DNA of 8,626 nucleotides from a candidate division BRC1 bacterium ADurb.BinA292 (GCA_002068205.1 MVZB01000136.1:1-8626); one strand, 5' to 3'; numbered from the stretch's first letter, positions 1-6,227 are shown. Numbers and translations are program-made. Notes: a model not told the origin generated them from the letters alone.

Positions 1-597
1 GATGTGCGCCGCCGACTCCGCGGCGACGAGCCCGTCGAAGAGGATGTAGTAGTCCAGCGTGTTTGCATCGCGGTCGATCATGAACAGCCCGACGCCCGAC
101 GCGGTCGAGGTATTGGAGGGGTTGTCCTCCTGCGCGGCGTCGAGCAGGGCGACCATGTCCACCACCTGGCCGCGGATCTCGCCCGGCGCATGGTTGCTCG
201 AGTGGACGTTGACATAGACCCGGCCGCCCAGGATATCGGCCTCCTGGCCCTCGTCGTAGTTCCAGGTGCCGGTTTTGACCGCGCCGAGAGCGAGGGTATG
301 GATCGGGCCGGCATCGACGCCCGGGTCGGCCGGTCCGTGGAAGTGGGCGGCGGTTTCCGACGAACTCAAGCCGCCGAAGCGGATCTCGTAATCCAGGGTG
401 TTGGCGTCGGTGTCGATCGTGTAATGACCGACGCCGAGGGCGTCGCTGACGACGCCGTCCTGCGCCCCGGTCAGCAGACTGACCATCTTGACGATTTCGG
501 CGCGGGGGGTCGCGCAGGGGAGCAGCAGGGCCAGGGTCAGGACGAACAGGGGCCCGCGGACGCGCCGGCGGGCGGAAGAACCAGGTGTGAAACGCAT
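1..597 (-). CDS. Exported protein with tandem CHRD domains (partial, C-terminus off the left edge)
   Basis: 199 codons are visible, reading from ATG at 597 down to the window edge with no stop, so the gene continues to the left. Residues 1-33 look like a Sec signal peptide: an Arg-rich start (RRRVR), a hydrophobic core LFVLTLALLLP, and a likely cut after TPRA at 33. Residues 38-145 match a CHRD domain, seen in TIDTDANTLDYEIRFGGL, AAHFHGPA at 83-90, and GGRVYVNVHSSNHAPGEIRGQV at the end. A second copy begins near 147: DANTLDY recurs exactly at 64-70 and 177-183, and ESAAHI matches ETAAHF at the cut edge. CHRD domains occur in chordin and in many exported bacterial proteins; their bacterial function is not well defined. 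The start is supported by GGAGG six bases upstream. A sigma70-like promoter lies about 130 bases upstream. The family call is firm; the role is unknown. Confidence 0.85.
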   Translation of the reverse strand, partial: MRFTPGSSARRRVRGPLFVLTLALLLPCATPRAEIVKMVSLLTGAQDGVVSDALGVGHYTIDTDANTLDYEIRFGGLSSSETAAHFHGPADPGVDAGPIHTLALGAVKTGTWNYDEGQEADILGGRVYVNVHSSNHAPGEIRGQVVDMVALLDAAQEDNPSNTSTASGVGLFMIDRDANTLDYYILFDGLVAAESAAHI

Positions 598-603
598 GAT
601 AAT

Positions 604-608
604 CCTCC
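604..608 (-). promoter_or_regulatory. Ribosome binding site of the CHRD gene
   Basis: The plus strand reads CCTCC, so the minus strand carries GGAGG followed by six bases (ATTATC) and then ATG at 597. This strong Shine-Dalgarno match fixes the start of the leftmost gene, whose stop codon lies outside the window. Confidence 0.8.
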
Positions 609-727
609 ATGGCGCGCGAGGGGGCAATGCGCGCGGAACCGAGGTGAAGGGATGAGGGTGCGGCGGCGAAGCCGGGCCGCGGTCGGATCATTGGAGAGGG
701 AGACATCACCATTTTCGCCTTGGGCGG

Positions 728-756
728 ATAATTCGTCAACGGAATATTCGGGTCAA
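728..756 (-). promoter_or_regulatory. Sigma70-like promoter for the CHRD gene
   Basis: On the minus strand TTGACC (756-751) is followed by a 17-base spacer and AATTAT (733-728), five and four matches to the -35 and -10 consensus. It lies in the only clearly AT-rich patch of the spacer. Transcription would start near 720 and give a leader of about 120 bases. A second overlapping pair, TTGACG then GAAAAT with 17 bases between, sits slightly downstream and is an alternative. Confidence 0.5.
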
Positions 757-823
757 ATTAAAGCAAGGAGGTTAAGATCCGAAAGAACGAAAAGAGGCGC
801 CGTCCTCGCGCGAAAATCCGTCT

Positions 824-842
824 CTCGTCCTCGTCCTCGTGA
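824..842 (-). repeat. Dispersed repeat A, copy 1 (inverted)
   Basis: The 19 bases CTCGTCCTCGTCCTCGTGA are the exact reverse complement of 1678-1696, and an 11-base core (TCACGAGGACG) occurs again at 6228-6238. Internally it is a short run of the hexamer CGTCCT. It lies between genes in all three places. Confidence 0.75.
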
Positions 843-869
843 GCGCCCCCAAAGGGCCGCTCAAGCTCC

Positions 870-903
870 GGCTCTCGGCTCCCGTCACTCGTCCTCGGCT
901 CGC
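870..903 (-). repeat. Dispersed repeat B, copy 1 (inverted)
   Basis: A pyrimidine-rich 34-base stretch. Its reverse complement matches 6099-6132 with five mismatches by hand alignment and no gaps. It sits 27 bases after repeat A, so the two families are associated here as they are upstream of hisF. Confidence 0.65.
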
Positions 904-960
904 GAAACTCCCTCTATTCCTCAAGACGAGACCTCGCCGACTCCGCTCACGCGCCGGCCT

Positions 961-988
961 TTAACTGCCCTCCGCGGCATGCTATGGT
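961..988 (+). promoter_or_regulatory. Possible promoter of hisH-thrB
   Basis: TTAACT (961-966), a 16-base spacer, and TATGGT (983-988) each match the sigma70 boxes at four of six positions. The predicted start would be near 995, giving a leader of about 57 bases before the hisH ATG at 1052. No better pair is visible between the repeats and the gene, but the match is modest. Confidence 0.35.
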
Positions 989-1051
989 GGAAGCGTGCGT
1001 CGTCCGCCGCGGCGCCGCCGACCTCCGCTTCGACCGGGATCGCCCCACCGC

Positions 1052-1669
1052 ATGCCCCCCCGCGTCACGATCATCGACTATGGCATGGGCAACCTGCACA
1101 GCGTCAGCAAGGCGCTGGAGCACCTGGAATGCGCGGCGGAAATCACCGATGACCCGGCGCGCGTCCGCGAGGCGCGCCGGCTGATCCTGCCCGGCGTGGG
1201 GGCGTTCGGCGACGCGATGCGCGAGCTGGAGCGGCGCCGGCTGGTGGAGCCGCTGCTCGACCGGGTGGCGGCCGGCGTGCCGCTGCTCGGCGTCTGTCTG
1301 GGGATGCAACTCCTGCTCGAGACGAGCGAGGAATCGCCGGGCGTCGCCGGCCTGGGGCTGATCCCGGGCACCGTGCGGCGGTTCCGAACCGATCTCAAGG
1401 TTCCGCAGATGGGCTGGAACACGGTGCGTCAGGTGCGCCAGGCCCCGCTGTTCGCCGGCATTCCAGATGAATCGTGGTTCTACTTTGTTCACTCATTTTA
1501 CGTCGCGCCGGCCAACGGCGCCGGCGGCGCGGTCGCGGGGGTGACCGATTACGCGGGCGAATTCCCCTCGGTCCTGTGGCGCGATCATGTGCAGGCGACC
1601 CAGTTCCACCCCGAAAAGAGCCAGAGCCTCGGGCTTCAGATGCTGAGGAATTTCACGCGGATGGAGTAG
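1052..1669 (+). CDS. hisH: Imidazole glycerol phosphate synthase, glutamine amidotransferase subunit HisH
   Basis: 205 residues, the normal HisH length. HisH hydrolyses glutamine and passes ammonia to HisF for the fifth step of histidine synthesis in the cytoplasm. The class I amidotransferase signature is complete: VTIIDYGMGNLHSV at 5-18, LPGVGAFGDAM at 46-56, nucleophile Cys82 in GVCLGMQLLLE, PQMGWN at 118-123, VHSFY at 146-150, and the His186/Glu188 pair in QFHPEKSQ. I chose ATG 1052 because the protein then begins two or three residues before the first conserved strand; an in-frame GTG at 995 would add 19 Arg/Pro-rich residues not typical of the family. The ribosome site is weak (GGGAT about 12 bases upstream). 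thrB follows after 62 bases, so co-transcription is likely. Its partner hisF lies 4.7 kb downstream. Confidence 0.96.
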   Translation: MPPRVTIIDYGMGNLHSVSKALEHLECAAEITDDPARVREARRLILPGVGAFGDAMRELERRRLVEPLLDRVAAGVPLLGVCLGMQLLLETSEESPGVAGLGLIPGTVRRFRTDLKVPQMGWNTVRQVRQAPLFAGIPDESWFYFVHSFYVAPANGAGGAVAGVTDYAGEFPSVLWRDHVQATQFHPEKSQSLGLQMLRNFTRME

Positions 1670-1677
1670 ACGCGCCA

Positions 1678-1711
1678 TCACGAGGACGAGGACGAGGGGC
1701 GAATTCTGAGG
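1678..1711 (+). repeat. Dispersed repeat A copy 2 plus CGAATTCTGAGG box
   Basis: Bases 1678-1696 (TCACGAGGACGAGGACGAG) are the exact inverted copy of 824-842. They are followed by CGAATTCTGAGG at 1700-1711, which recurs exactly at 6132-6143 directly after repeat B. The element fills most of the hisH-thrB spacer and stops just before the thrB ribosome site (GGAAAGG, 1717-1723). Confidence 0.7.
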
Positions 1712-1731
1712 GGGATGGAAAGGCTGAGCGC

Positions 1732-2664
1732 ATGGCCGCCACAGGCGACCTCATTATTCGAGTACCCGCATCCACCAGCAATCTCGGGCCGGGCTATGAC
1801 TGTCTGGGTCTGGCGCTGAATCTGTATAACGACTTCACGGTGCAGGTGAATCGCCGGCCGGGGGCGCGCAGCGCGGTGACCGGCCGCGGCCGCTGCGCCG
1901 GGATCCCCGCCGAGGACAATCCGTTCGTGCGGGCGTATGCGGCCGTGGGGGAAATGGCCGGCGCCGACCTGCCCGCCGTCAGCGTCACGGTCGACGGCGA
2001 CGTGCCGCTGGGCGTCGGCCTGGGTTCGTCCGCCGGGGGGGCCGTCGCCGGCGCGCTGGCGGCCAATGCCCTGCTCGGTTTGCCGTTTACCTATGAAGAA
2101 CTGATCGAGCCGCTCGTCCGGGTGGAGGGGCATCCCGACAACGTCACGTCCTCGCTGCTGGGGGGGCTGACGGTTTCAACGGCGACCGATGCCGGCCCGC
2201 TGACCCATGTCTATCAGGTCGCCGAAGCGTGGCGCCTGGCGTTTCTGATCCCGGATTACGTCGTCGAGACCACCGCGGCGCGCGGCGCGCTCCCCAGCCG
2301 CGTCCCGCTGGCGGATGCGGCCTTCAATCTCTCGCGCGTCCCGTTCGTCATTCACGCGCTGGTGGCGGGCGATGGCGAGATGCTCGGCCGCGTCATGGAG
2401 GACCGGCTGCATGAGCCGGTGCGAGGGAAAATGATCAAGCGCGACAAGCGGATCCGGCGGTCGGCGCGGGCGGCGGGCGCCTGCGCCACGTTCATCAGCG
2501 GCTCGGGGCCGGCCATCGGCGCGTTCTGCCTGGGCCAGGAAACGGCCGAGCGCGTCGCCGAGGCGATGCGGGCGGAGACCGAGGGGGCGAAGTTCACGGC
2601 CGAGGCGCTGGTGCTGCGCCCCAAACGCGGCGGCGCGCGCATCGCCGAGGGCGATCAACCTTAG
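1732..2664 (+). CDS. thrB: Homoserine kinase ThrB (GHMP family)
   Basis: 310 residues, the usual ThrB length. ThrB phosphorylates homoserine with ATP to O-phosphohomoserine, the step before threonine synthase, in the cytoplasm. All three GHMP motifs are present: RVPASTSNLGPGYDCLGLAL at 10-29, the ATP-binding PLGVGLGSSAGGAVAG at 92-107, and FISGSGPAIGAF at 254-265. EGHPDNV at 132-138 is the conserved segment seen in homoserine kinases rather than mevalonate or galactose kinases. ATG 1732 is chosen because GGAAAGG ends eight bases upstream and the conserved N-terminus begins at once; the open frame extends further upstream but overlaps hisH. The last codons run into the neighbouring minus-strand gene, and the two stop codons share bases 2662-2663. 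It probably shares the hisH transcript; no terminator is visible between them. Confidence 0.95.
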   Translation: MAATGDLIIRVPASTSNLGPGYDCLGLALNLYNDFTVQVNRRPGARSAVTGRGRCAGIPAEDNPFVRAYAAVGEMAGADLPAVSVTVDGDVPLGVGLGSSAGGAVAGALAANALLGLPFTYEELIEPLVRVEGHPDNVTSSLLGGLTVSTATDAGPLTHVYQVAEAWRLAFLIPDYVVETTAARGALPSRVPLADAAFNLSRVPFVIHALVAGDGEMLGRVMEDRLHEPVRGKMIKRDKRIRRSARAAGACATFISGSGPAIGAFCLGQETAERVAEAMRAETEGAKFTAEALVLRPKRGGARIAEGDQP

Positions 2665-4331
2665 ATTTTCCGCACGAATTCAAAGTTGCACAGCCGGCAT
2701 TCGATCCGGCCGTGGATGTCGCGATGGAACCGGCCCCGCGCGTCGCGCGACAGCAGCAGGTGGTGCGATGCCAGCCACGGCGTGCCGTAGCCCGCGGCCG
2801 CCAGTCGCTCCTTCATCCACTCGACCATCTCGTGCACCTGCGCCGGTTTCAGCCGCCCCTCGCGCACGGCCTGATCGGCATTGAGCGCATGGCGGTGAAT
2901 GTCGGTCAGGTCCGCCGGAACTTCCTCCGGTCCGTTCCAGAAGCCCCACACCTTGATGTAGTCGTGATCCGGGCGGAGGATCGGCTCGCCGTCGGGCGTC
3001 CGCAGCGCGGCGTGGGAGTCGAACCGGCGGCGGTCGGCCAGATAGTCGGGGTTGGCGGAGGTGGAGCCGGTCTTGTAGATCGCGCGCGGCTGCGTCACCG
3101 GCACGCCGAGCCGCTCCAACTCCAGCGCGATCGCAAACTCCTCGAACGGGCTGTTGTAACCCTGTTCGGCCAGCGCGGCGGCTTCGGGAATCTCCAGATC
3201 GGGCTTCTCGCCGACGCGCGATGTTTTCCAGACCAGATTGATGTGATCCTTCGTGCGCGTGTAGAACACCTGGTGGCGACTGGAGAGCTGCACGCACGGC
3301 GTCTTGCGCCAGCGTTCGGGCTGGAAGTAGTCGTAGAGCCGCGCGTCGTGGCCGACAACCCACAGCCGCCCCCCCGTGCTCTCGACGACGCCATAGACAT
3401 AATCGACGCCGAAGATCGTCACCGGCCACAGATGCGCCGGCAGCGGCGGCACGTCCGGCCCGGAGAAGCGCCGTTCCTGGAACAGATGATACTCCGCGCG
3501 GCGGATCCGGCGGCGCTCCTCTTCGTATTCCGGCGTGCGGCCCAGCAACTCGAAATCGACCAGCGCATAGACGACCTGCCCGCGCCGGCTGGCGAGCGAG
3601 CCGTCGTTGCGCTTGCGCACGATGATGTGCGCCGGCTTCATGTCGGCCACCACGAACCCCTTGGCCGCCAGTTCGCCGCGGACGCGGTGGGTCAGCGCAT
3701 GCAGCTCCTCGGTCGGCTTGCGCAGTTGCTGGAAGACCTCGGCCGCATCGATGCCGCGGATCCACTCGTAGACCATGATGTAATCGCGCAGGATGTCGAT
3801 CTCCACGCCGGGGTGGCGCAGCAGTTTGCGCTCGATCTTGTAGCGCGAGCGGCCGGTCTGCCAGAGCTGCAGCTTCTCGGGGGGGACGTAGATTGCGAGC
3901 GGGCGGTGCGTCAGCATGCGCCAGGGCCAGCCCCCGCGGCGGCTGGCGCGCAGTTCCTCGACCAGCGAGAACTCCTCGAACGGGCTGTTGAATTCCGCGC
4001 TGAGCATCTCCTCGATGACGCGCGTCTCGAGCGGCACTTCCTGGCCGACGCGCGACCATTTGACGACAATTTGCAGCGGGCGGCCGCGTCGGCCCGCCGC
4101 CGGGCGCGTCGGGACGCGGTAGACCGTGCTGGTGCCGCGCAGCCGCACGCGGTGCTTGCGGAACCAGTCCTCGGCATACCAGTTCTCGGGCATGAGCTGC
4201 TCGCGCCAGAGCTGGCCGTGGCGCGTCAGATACAGATCCGCGCCGTCGGCCAGCTTCAGATGCTCATACTGCACGCCGAGCAGTTCGAAAACCGACCGGG
4301 AGGAGGGGGCGGAGGTGGTCGTTGACTCCAT
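2661..4331 (-). CDS. Tandem kinase-like protein: putative kinase half plus pseudokinase half
   Basis: 556 residues; I do not recognise a named family. The protein is an internal duplication. Half 1 (about 14-270) and half 2 (about 303-556) align along their whole length: LTRHGQLWREQLMPENW at 35-51 with VVGHDARLYDYFQPERW at 325-341, VVKWSRVG at 89-96 with LVWKTSRVG at 366-374, and NSPFEEF exactly at 115-121 and 393-399. Half 1 shows a protein-kinase-like layout: Lys91, a hinge-like DYIMVYEWIRG at 183-193, a catalytic-loop-like VVADMKPAHIIV with Asp230/Lys232, and a DFG-like VDFELL with Asp259. In half 2 Lys369 remains, but Asp230/Lys232 correspond to Trp/Ala in GTPWLASHHLLL, and Asp259 corresponds to Asn549 in CNFEFV. 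No signal peptide or membrane segment is seen, so it is probably cytoplasmic. ATG 4331 is the last Met before half 1 and leaves 133 bases to the divergent gene. The substrate is unknown. Confidence 0.75.
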   Translation of the reverse strand: MESTTTSAPSSRSVFELLGVQYEHLKLADGADLYLTRHGQLWREQLMPENWYAEDWFRKHRVRLRGTSTVYRVPTRPAAGRRGRPLQIVVKWSRVGQEVPLETRVIEEMLSAEFNSPFEEFSLVEELRASRRGGWPWRMLTHRPLAIYVPPEKLQLWQTGRSRYKIERKLLRHPGVEIDILRDYIMVYEWIRGIDAAEVFQQLRKPTEELHALTHRVRGELAAKGFVVADMKPAHIIVRKRNDGSLASRRGQVVYALVDFELLGRTPEYEEERRRIRRAEYHLFQERRFSGPDVPPLPAHLWPVTIFGVDYVYGVVESTGGRLWVVGHDARLYDYFQPERWRKTPCVQLSSRHQVFYTRTKDHINLVWKTSRVGEKPDLEIPEAAALAEQGYNSPFEEFAIALELERLGVPVTQPRAIYKTGSTSANPDYLADRRRFDSHAALRTPDGEPILRPDHDYIKVWGFWNGPEEVPADLTDIHRHALNADQAVREGRLKPAQVHEMVEWMKERLAAAGYGTPWLASHHLLLSRDARGRFHRDIHGRIECRLCNFEFVRKI

Positions 4332-4403
4332 CGATTCGATCCCGTGCGCCCGAGGCGCCGGTCGGATGCCCGGCGGATTCGGCGTCGCCGCCGCAACGCG
4401 GGC

Positions 4404-4433
4404 TTGGCCCGCGCCGCCGCTCCGGGGTATAAA
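4404..4433 (+). promoter_or_regulatory. Promoter of the secreted hydrolase gene
   Basis: TTGGCC (4404-4409), an 18-base spacer, and TATAAA (4428-4433) form a good sigma70-like pair in a GC-rich background. Transcription would begin near 4440, giving a leader of about 25 bases with GGAG at 4451-4454 ahead of ATG 4465. It lies in the divergent 133-base spacer shared with the kinase-like gene, for which no convincing promoter was seen. Confidence 0.5.
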
Positions 4434-4464
4434 GGACGCCACTTGCCGTTGGAGTCGTGCCAGG

Positions 4465-5841
4465 ATGAACCACACCGGATCGGCGAAGTGCGCGTCCGCG
4501 CCGGGAGCCCGCGCCTCAGGCCGGCATTGTAGCGCAATCGCCCTGGCCATGCTGCTCTCGGTTTGCGCGAGCGGCGCCGGCGCCGCGGGCGTCACGCTCT
4601 TCACCCACGGTTCCCGACCGCCCGGCACCGAGGGGCGGCCCGTCTGGCTGGAGGCGATGCGCGACGCCGTGGCCGACGCGCGGCTGGACGGCGAACGCAT
4701 CTACGGCGAGATCATCGTCAGCGGGTTCCCCGATCCGACCGCCCGCGTCGAGAACTGGCTGGGCGGGTTGGGCGACGCCGTCCATGGCGAAGCGCTCGTG
4801 CTGCTCGACTGGAGCGACGTCGCCAATCACCTCGACAACGGCGTCGCCGTGGACCAGGTGGCCGCCGCCGCCGTCGACCAGTTGACCGAGGGGCAGGCAT
4901 CCTATCCGCCGCTGGTCGAGCTGCCGCTGCATTTCATCGGCCACAGCCGCGGCACGCCGCTCTTGACCGACCTCGCGCGGCGGCTCGGCGAGCGCGGCAT
5001 CATCGTCGATCATCTCACCTCGCTCGATTCGCACCCGCTGACGACCAACGACCCCTTTCAGCCGGATCCCCCCGTGCTCGATCCGCCCTCCCAGATCTTC
5101 GGCAATATTCTCTTCGCCGAGAATCTGTATCAACAGGAGGCGCCGTATCCCCAGGGCGAGTCCGTGGCCGGCGCCTGCAACCGGCTGTTCAGCAACCTGA
5201 CCGGCGGCTACTCCGGTTTCGCCGGCCCCCACAGCAACACCCACCTGCTGTATCACGGCACGATCGACCTGGCGACGCCGGTTGGCGACGGCGAGGCGCA
5301 GCTGGGCGCCGCCGAACGCATGGCGTGGTTCAATGCCTACGAGTCGCCCGGCGGGATCGGCGGGGGGGGCGACCGCCCGATCGACGGCTATCACGCCGAT
5401 CCGGTCCTGGGGGGCGCCGGCGGCCGCGTCGCCGTCGACTGGAGTCAGGCGGTCTGGCCCAACCTGGTGCGGCTTGAATTGTGGCGCGACGGTCAGCGGC
5501 TCGGGCCGGGGCCGGTCGAGATCATCGAGGGAGTCCCGGTCGAAGTGCGCTACGTGGTGTTCGATGCCGACAGCGGCGTCAGCATCAACTTCGGCCTCGA
5601 TATCGACCGCAATCCGTATAACGACAACGAGCTGCCGCCGTTCGATTTCGTGATGCACGACGCCGCGGGGCCGCAATTCGTGGCGCACGCCACGACGTGG
5701 GTCCCCGCGCCGCTGCCGCTCGACCGCGCGACGTATGTTTTCGCGCGCATCAGCGACGGCCCCCGCCGGCGCTATCTCTACGCCGACGTGGACATCCAGT
5801 TCGTCTCGCGCACCGGAGTCGCGCAGTGGCGGGGTTATTGA
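4465..5841 (+). CDS. Secreted alpha/beta-hydrolase-like protein with C-terminal beta-rich region
   Basis: 458 residues. Residues 1-41 form an export signal: a 21-residue polar start with Arg and Lys, the hydrophobic core SAIALAMLLSVCASGAG, and a likely cut after AGAA at 41. The cysteine at 34 is preceded by Val, so it is not a standard lipobox. The mature chain opens with GVTLFTHG, an oxyanion-loop-like strand (His48), and the nucleophile elbow LHFIGHSRGTPLL gives Ser161 in GxSxG. Asp188 in LTSLDSHPL follows one strand later and His256 or His260 in GPHSNTHLLYH are plausible triad members by inference. A Gly-rich linker (about 295-303) leads to a beta-rich region at 305-450 with an acidic LDIDRNPYNDNE turn at 378-389. 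Substrate unknown; esterase or lipase-like activity is possible. The start has GGAG 10 bases upstream. It is transcribed divergently from the kinase-like gene. Confidence 0.75.
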   Translation: MNHTGSAKCASAPGARASGRHCSAIALAMLLSVCASGAGAAGVTLFTHGSRPPGTEGRPVWLEAMRDAVADARLDGERIYGEIIVSGFPDPTARVENWLGGLGDAVHGEALVLLDWSDVANHLDNGVAVDQVAAAAVDQLTEGQASYPPLVELPLHFIGHSRGTPLLTDLARRLGERGIIVDHLTSLDSHPLTTNDPFQPDPPVLDPPSQIFGNILFAENLYQQEAPYPQGESVAGACNRLFSNLTGGYSGFAGPHSNTHLLYHGTIDLATPVGDGEAQLGAAERMAWFNAYESPGGIGGGGDRPIDGYHADPVLGGAGGRVAVDWSQAVWPNLVRLELWRDGQRLGPGPVEIIEGVPVEVRYVVFDADSGVSINFGLDIDRNPYNDNELPPFDFVMHDAAGPQFVAHATTWVPAPLPLDRATYVFARISDGPRRRYLYADVDIQFVSRTGVAQWRGY

Positions 5842-5955
5842 GCGGCGCGCAAGGTGCCGGCCGGGGCGATACGCTGGGTCTCCGCCAATGAGGAGCCGGT
5901 GCGGGGGCGCCGCCCGGCGGCCAATGCAACCCACGGTCGGCGCGGCCGAAATTCC

Positions 5956-5975
5956 CGAACCGATTTGTCGGTTCG
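5956..5975. terminator. Perfect 8-bp hairpin, possible terminator of the hydrolase gene
   Basis: CGAACCGA (5956-5963) pairs fully with TCGGTTCG (5968-5975) around a TTTG loop, 115 bases after the hydrolase stop. There is no T-run after it, so it is not a classic intrinsic terminator. It could instead be a palindromic protein site. Confidence 0.3.
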
Positions 5976-6025
5976 ATCATTCAATCCCCCAATGCGACCG
6001 ACCACACGCAAAACACCCCGTAAGG

Positions 6026-6060
6026 GTCTCACGCCGAGACGCCGAGGCGCGGAGAAGAAG
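6026..6060 (+). repeat. CGCCGAG-type short intergenic repeat
   Basis: The stretch is built from near-repeats of a nine-base unit (CACGCCGAG, ACGCCGAGG, CGCGGAG) ending in GAAGAAG. It resembles the 'CACGCAGAGACGCAGAG' type of dispersed intergenic repeat that I recall from many environmental bacterial genomes. That resemblance is from memory; only this copy is in the window. Confidence 0.5.
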
Positions 6061-6098
6061 AGGAATGACAACAGAGAGAGCAATGATAAATGGCTCTT

Positions 6099-6143
6099 GA
6101 GAGCCGAAGACGAGAGACGAGAGCCGGGAGCCGAATTCTGAGG
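6099..6143 (+). repeat. Dispersed repeat B copy 2 plus CGAATTCTGAGG box
   Basis: Purine-rich bases 6099-6132 are the inverted counterpart of 870-903 (29 of 34 identical by hand). They run directly into CGAATTCTGAGG at 6132-6143, identical to 1700-1711. The plus-strand orientation here and before thrB is the same, opposite to the copies before hisH. Confidence 0.65.
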
Positions 6144-6176
6144 AGTGCCGTCGGGGCCGATCACGAGTTGCTGATG

Positions 6177-6190
6177 AATCTGCGGTTCAT
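6177..6190 (+). repeat. AATCTGCGGTTCAT block, likely repeat remnant
   Basis: This short AT-richer block sits among other repeat fragments and resembles the 'AATCTGTGGTTCAT' kind of intergenic repeat that I recall from environmental genomes. It is flanked by ATGAA/TTCAT inverted ends (6174-6178 and 6186-6190). Only one copy is present in the window, so the assignment rests on memory. Confidence 0.3.
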
Positions 6191-6227
6191 AGCGAAGGGA
6201 CAAAACTGAGCAAACCTGCGAAAGCGC

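Larger units (their letters stand above)
598..1051. other. Divergent spacer between the CHRD gene and hisH
   Basis: These 454 bases hold no convincing gene. From left to right they contain the CHRD ribosome site and leader, an AT-rich patch (about 705-785) with the minus-strand promoter, an orphan perfect Shine-Dalgarno-like AAGGAGGT at 765-772 with no start codon at the right distance, two pyrimidine-rich repeat copies (824-842 and 870-903), and a weak plus-strand promoter in front of hisH. An open plus-strand frame across the whole stretch is an antisense shadow of the CHRD gene continued through GC-rich spacer and shows no family motifs. Confidence 0.7.

Noticed and set aside
824..842. CRISPR-like array from the CGTCCT/AGGACG runs
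   Set aside because: The units are six bases long with no spacers, and copies are scattered singly; there are no cas genes.
995..1051. Upstream GTG start for hisH
   Set aside because: It would add 19 Arg/Pro-rich residues before the conserved first strand and overlaps the proposed promoter start region.
2712..4325. Plus-strand open frame of 537 codons opposite the kinase-like gene
   Set aside because: It is an antisense shadow: rich in Arg, Asp, Val and Gln runs with no domain, while the minus strand has a duplicated, motif-bearing protein.
4332..4700. N-terminal extension of the kinase-like gene
   Set aside because: The open frame continues upstream but would overlap the hydrolase promoter, signal peptide and coding region, and the duplicated region begins after the Met at 4331.
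4516..5934. Minus-strand open frame of 472 codons opposite the hydrolase gene
   Set aside because: Composition is typical of reverse-strand GC-rich coding; the plus strand has a signal peptide and GHSRG elbow.
5835..6203. Minus-strand open frame of 122 codons in the hisF spacer
   Set aside because: It is assembled from repeat blocks and overlaps the hydrolase stop; no ribosome site or domain supports it.
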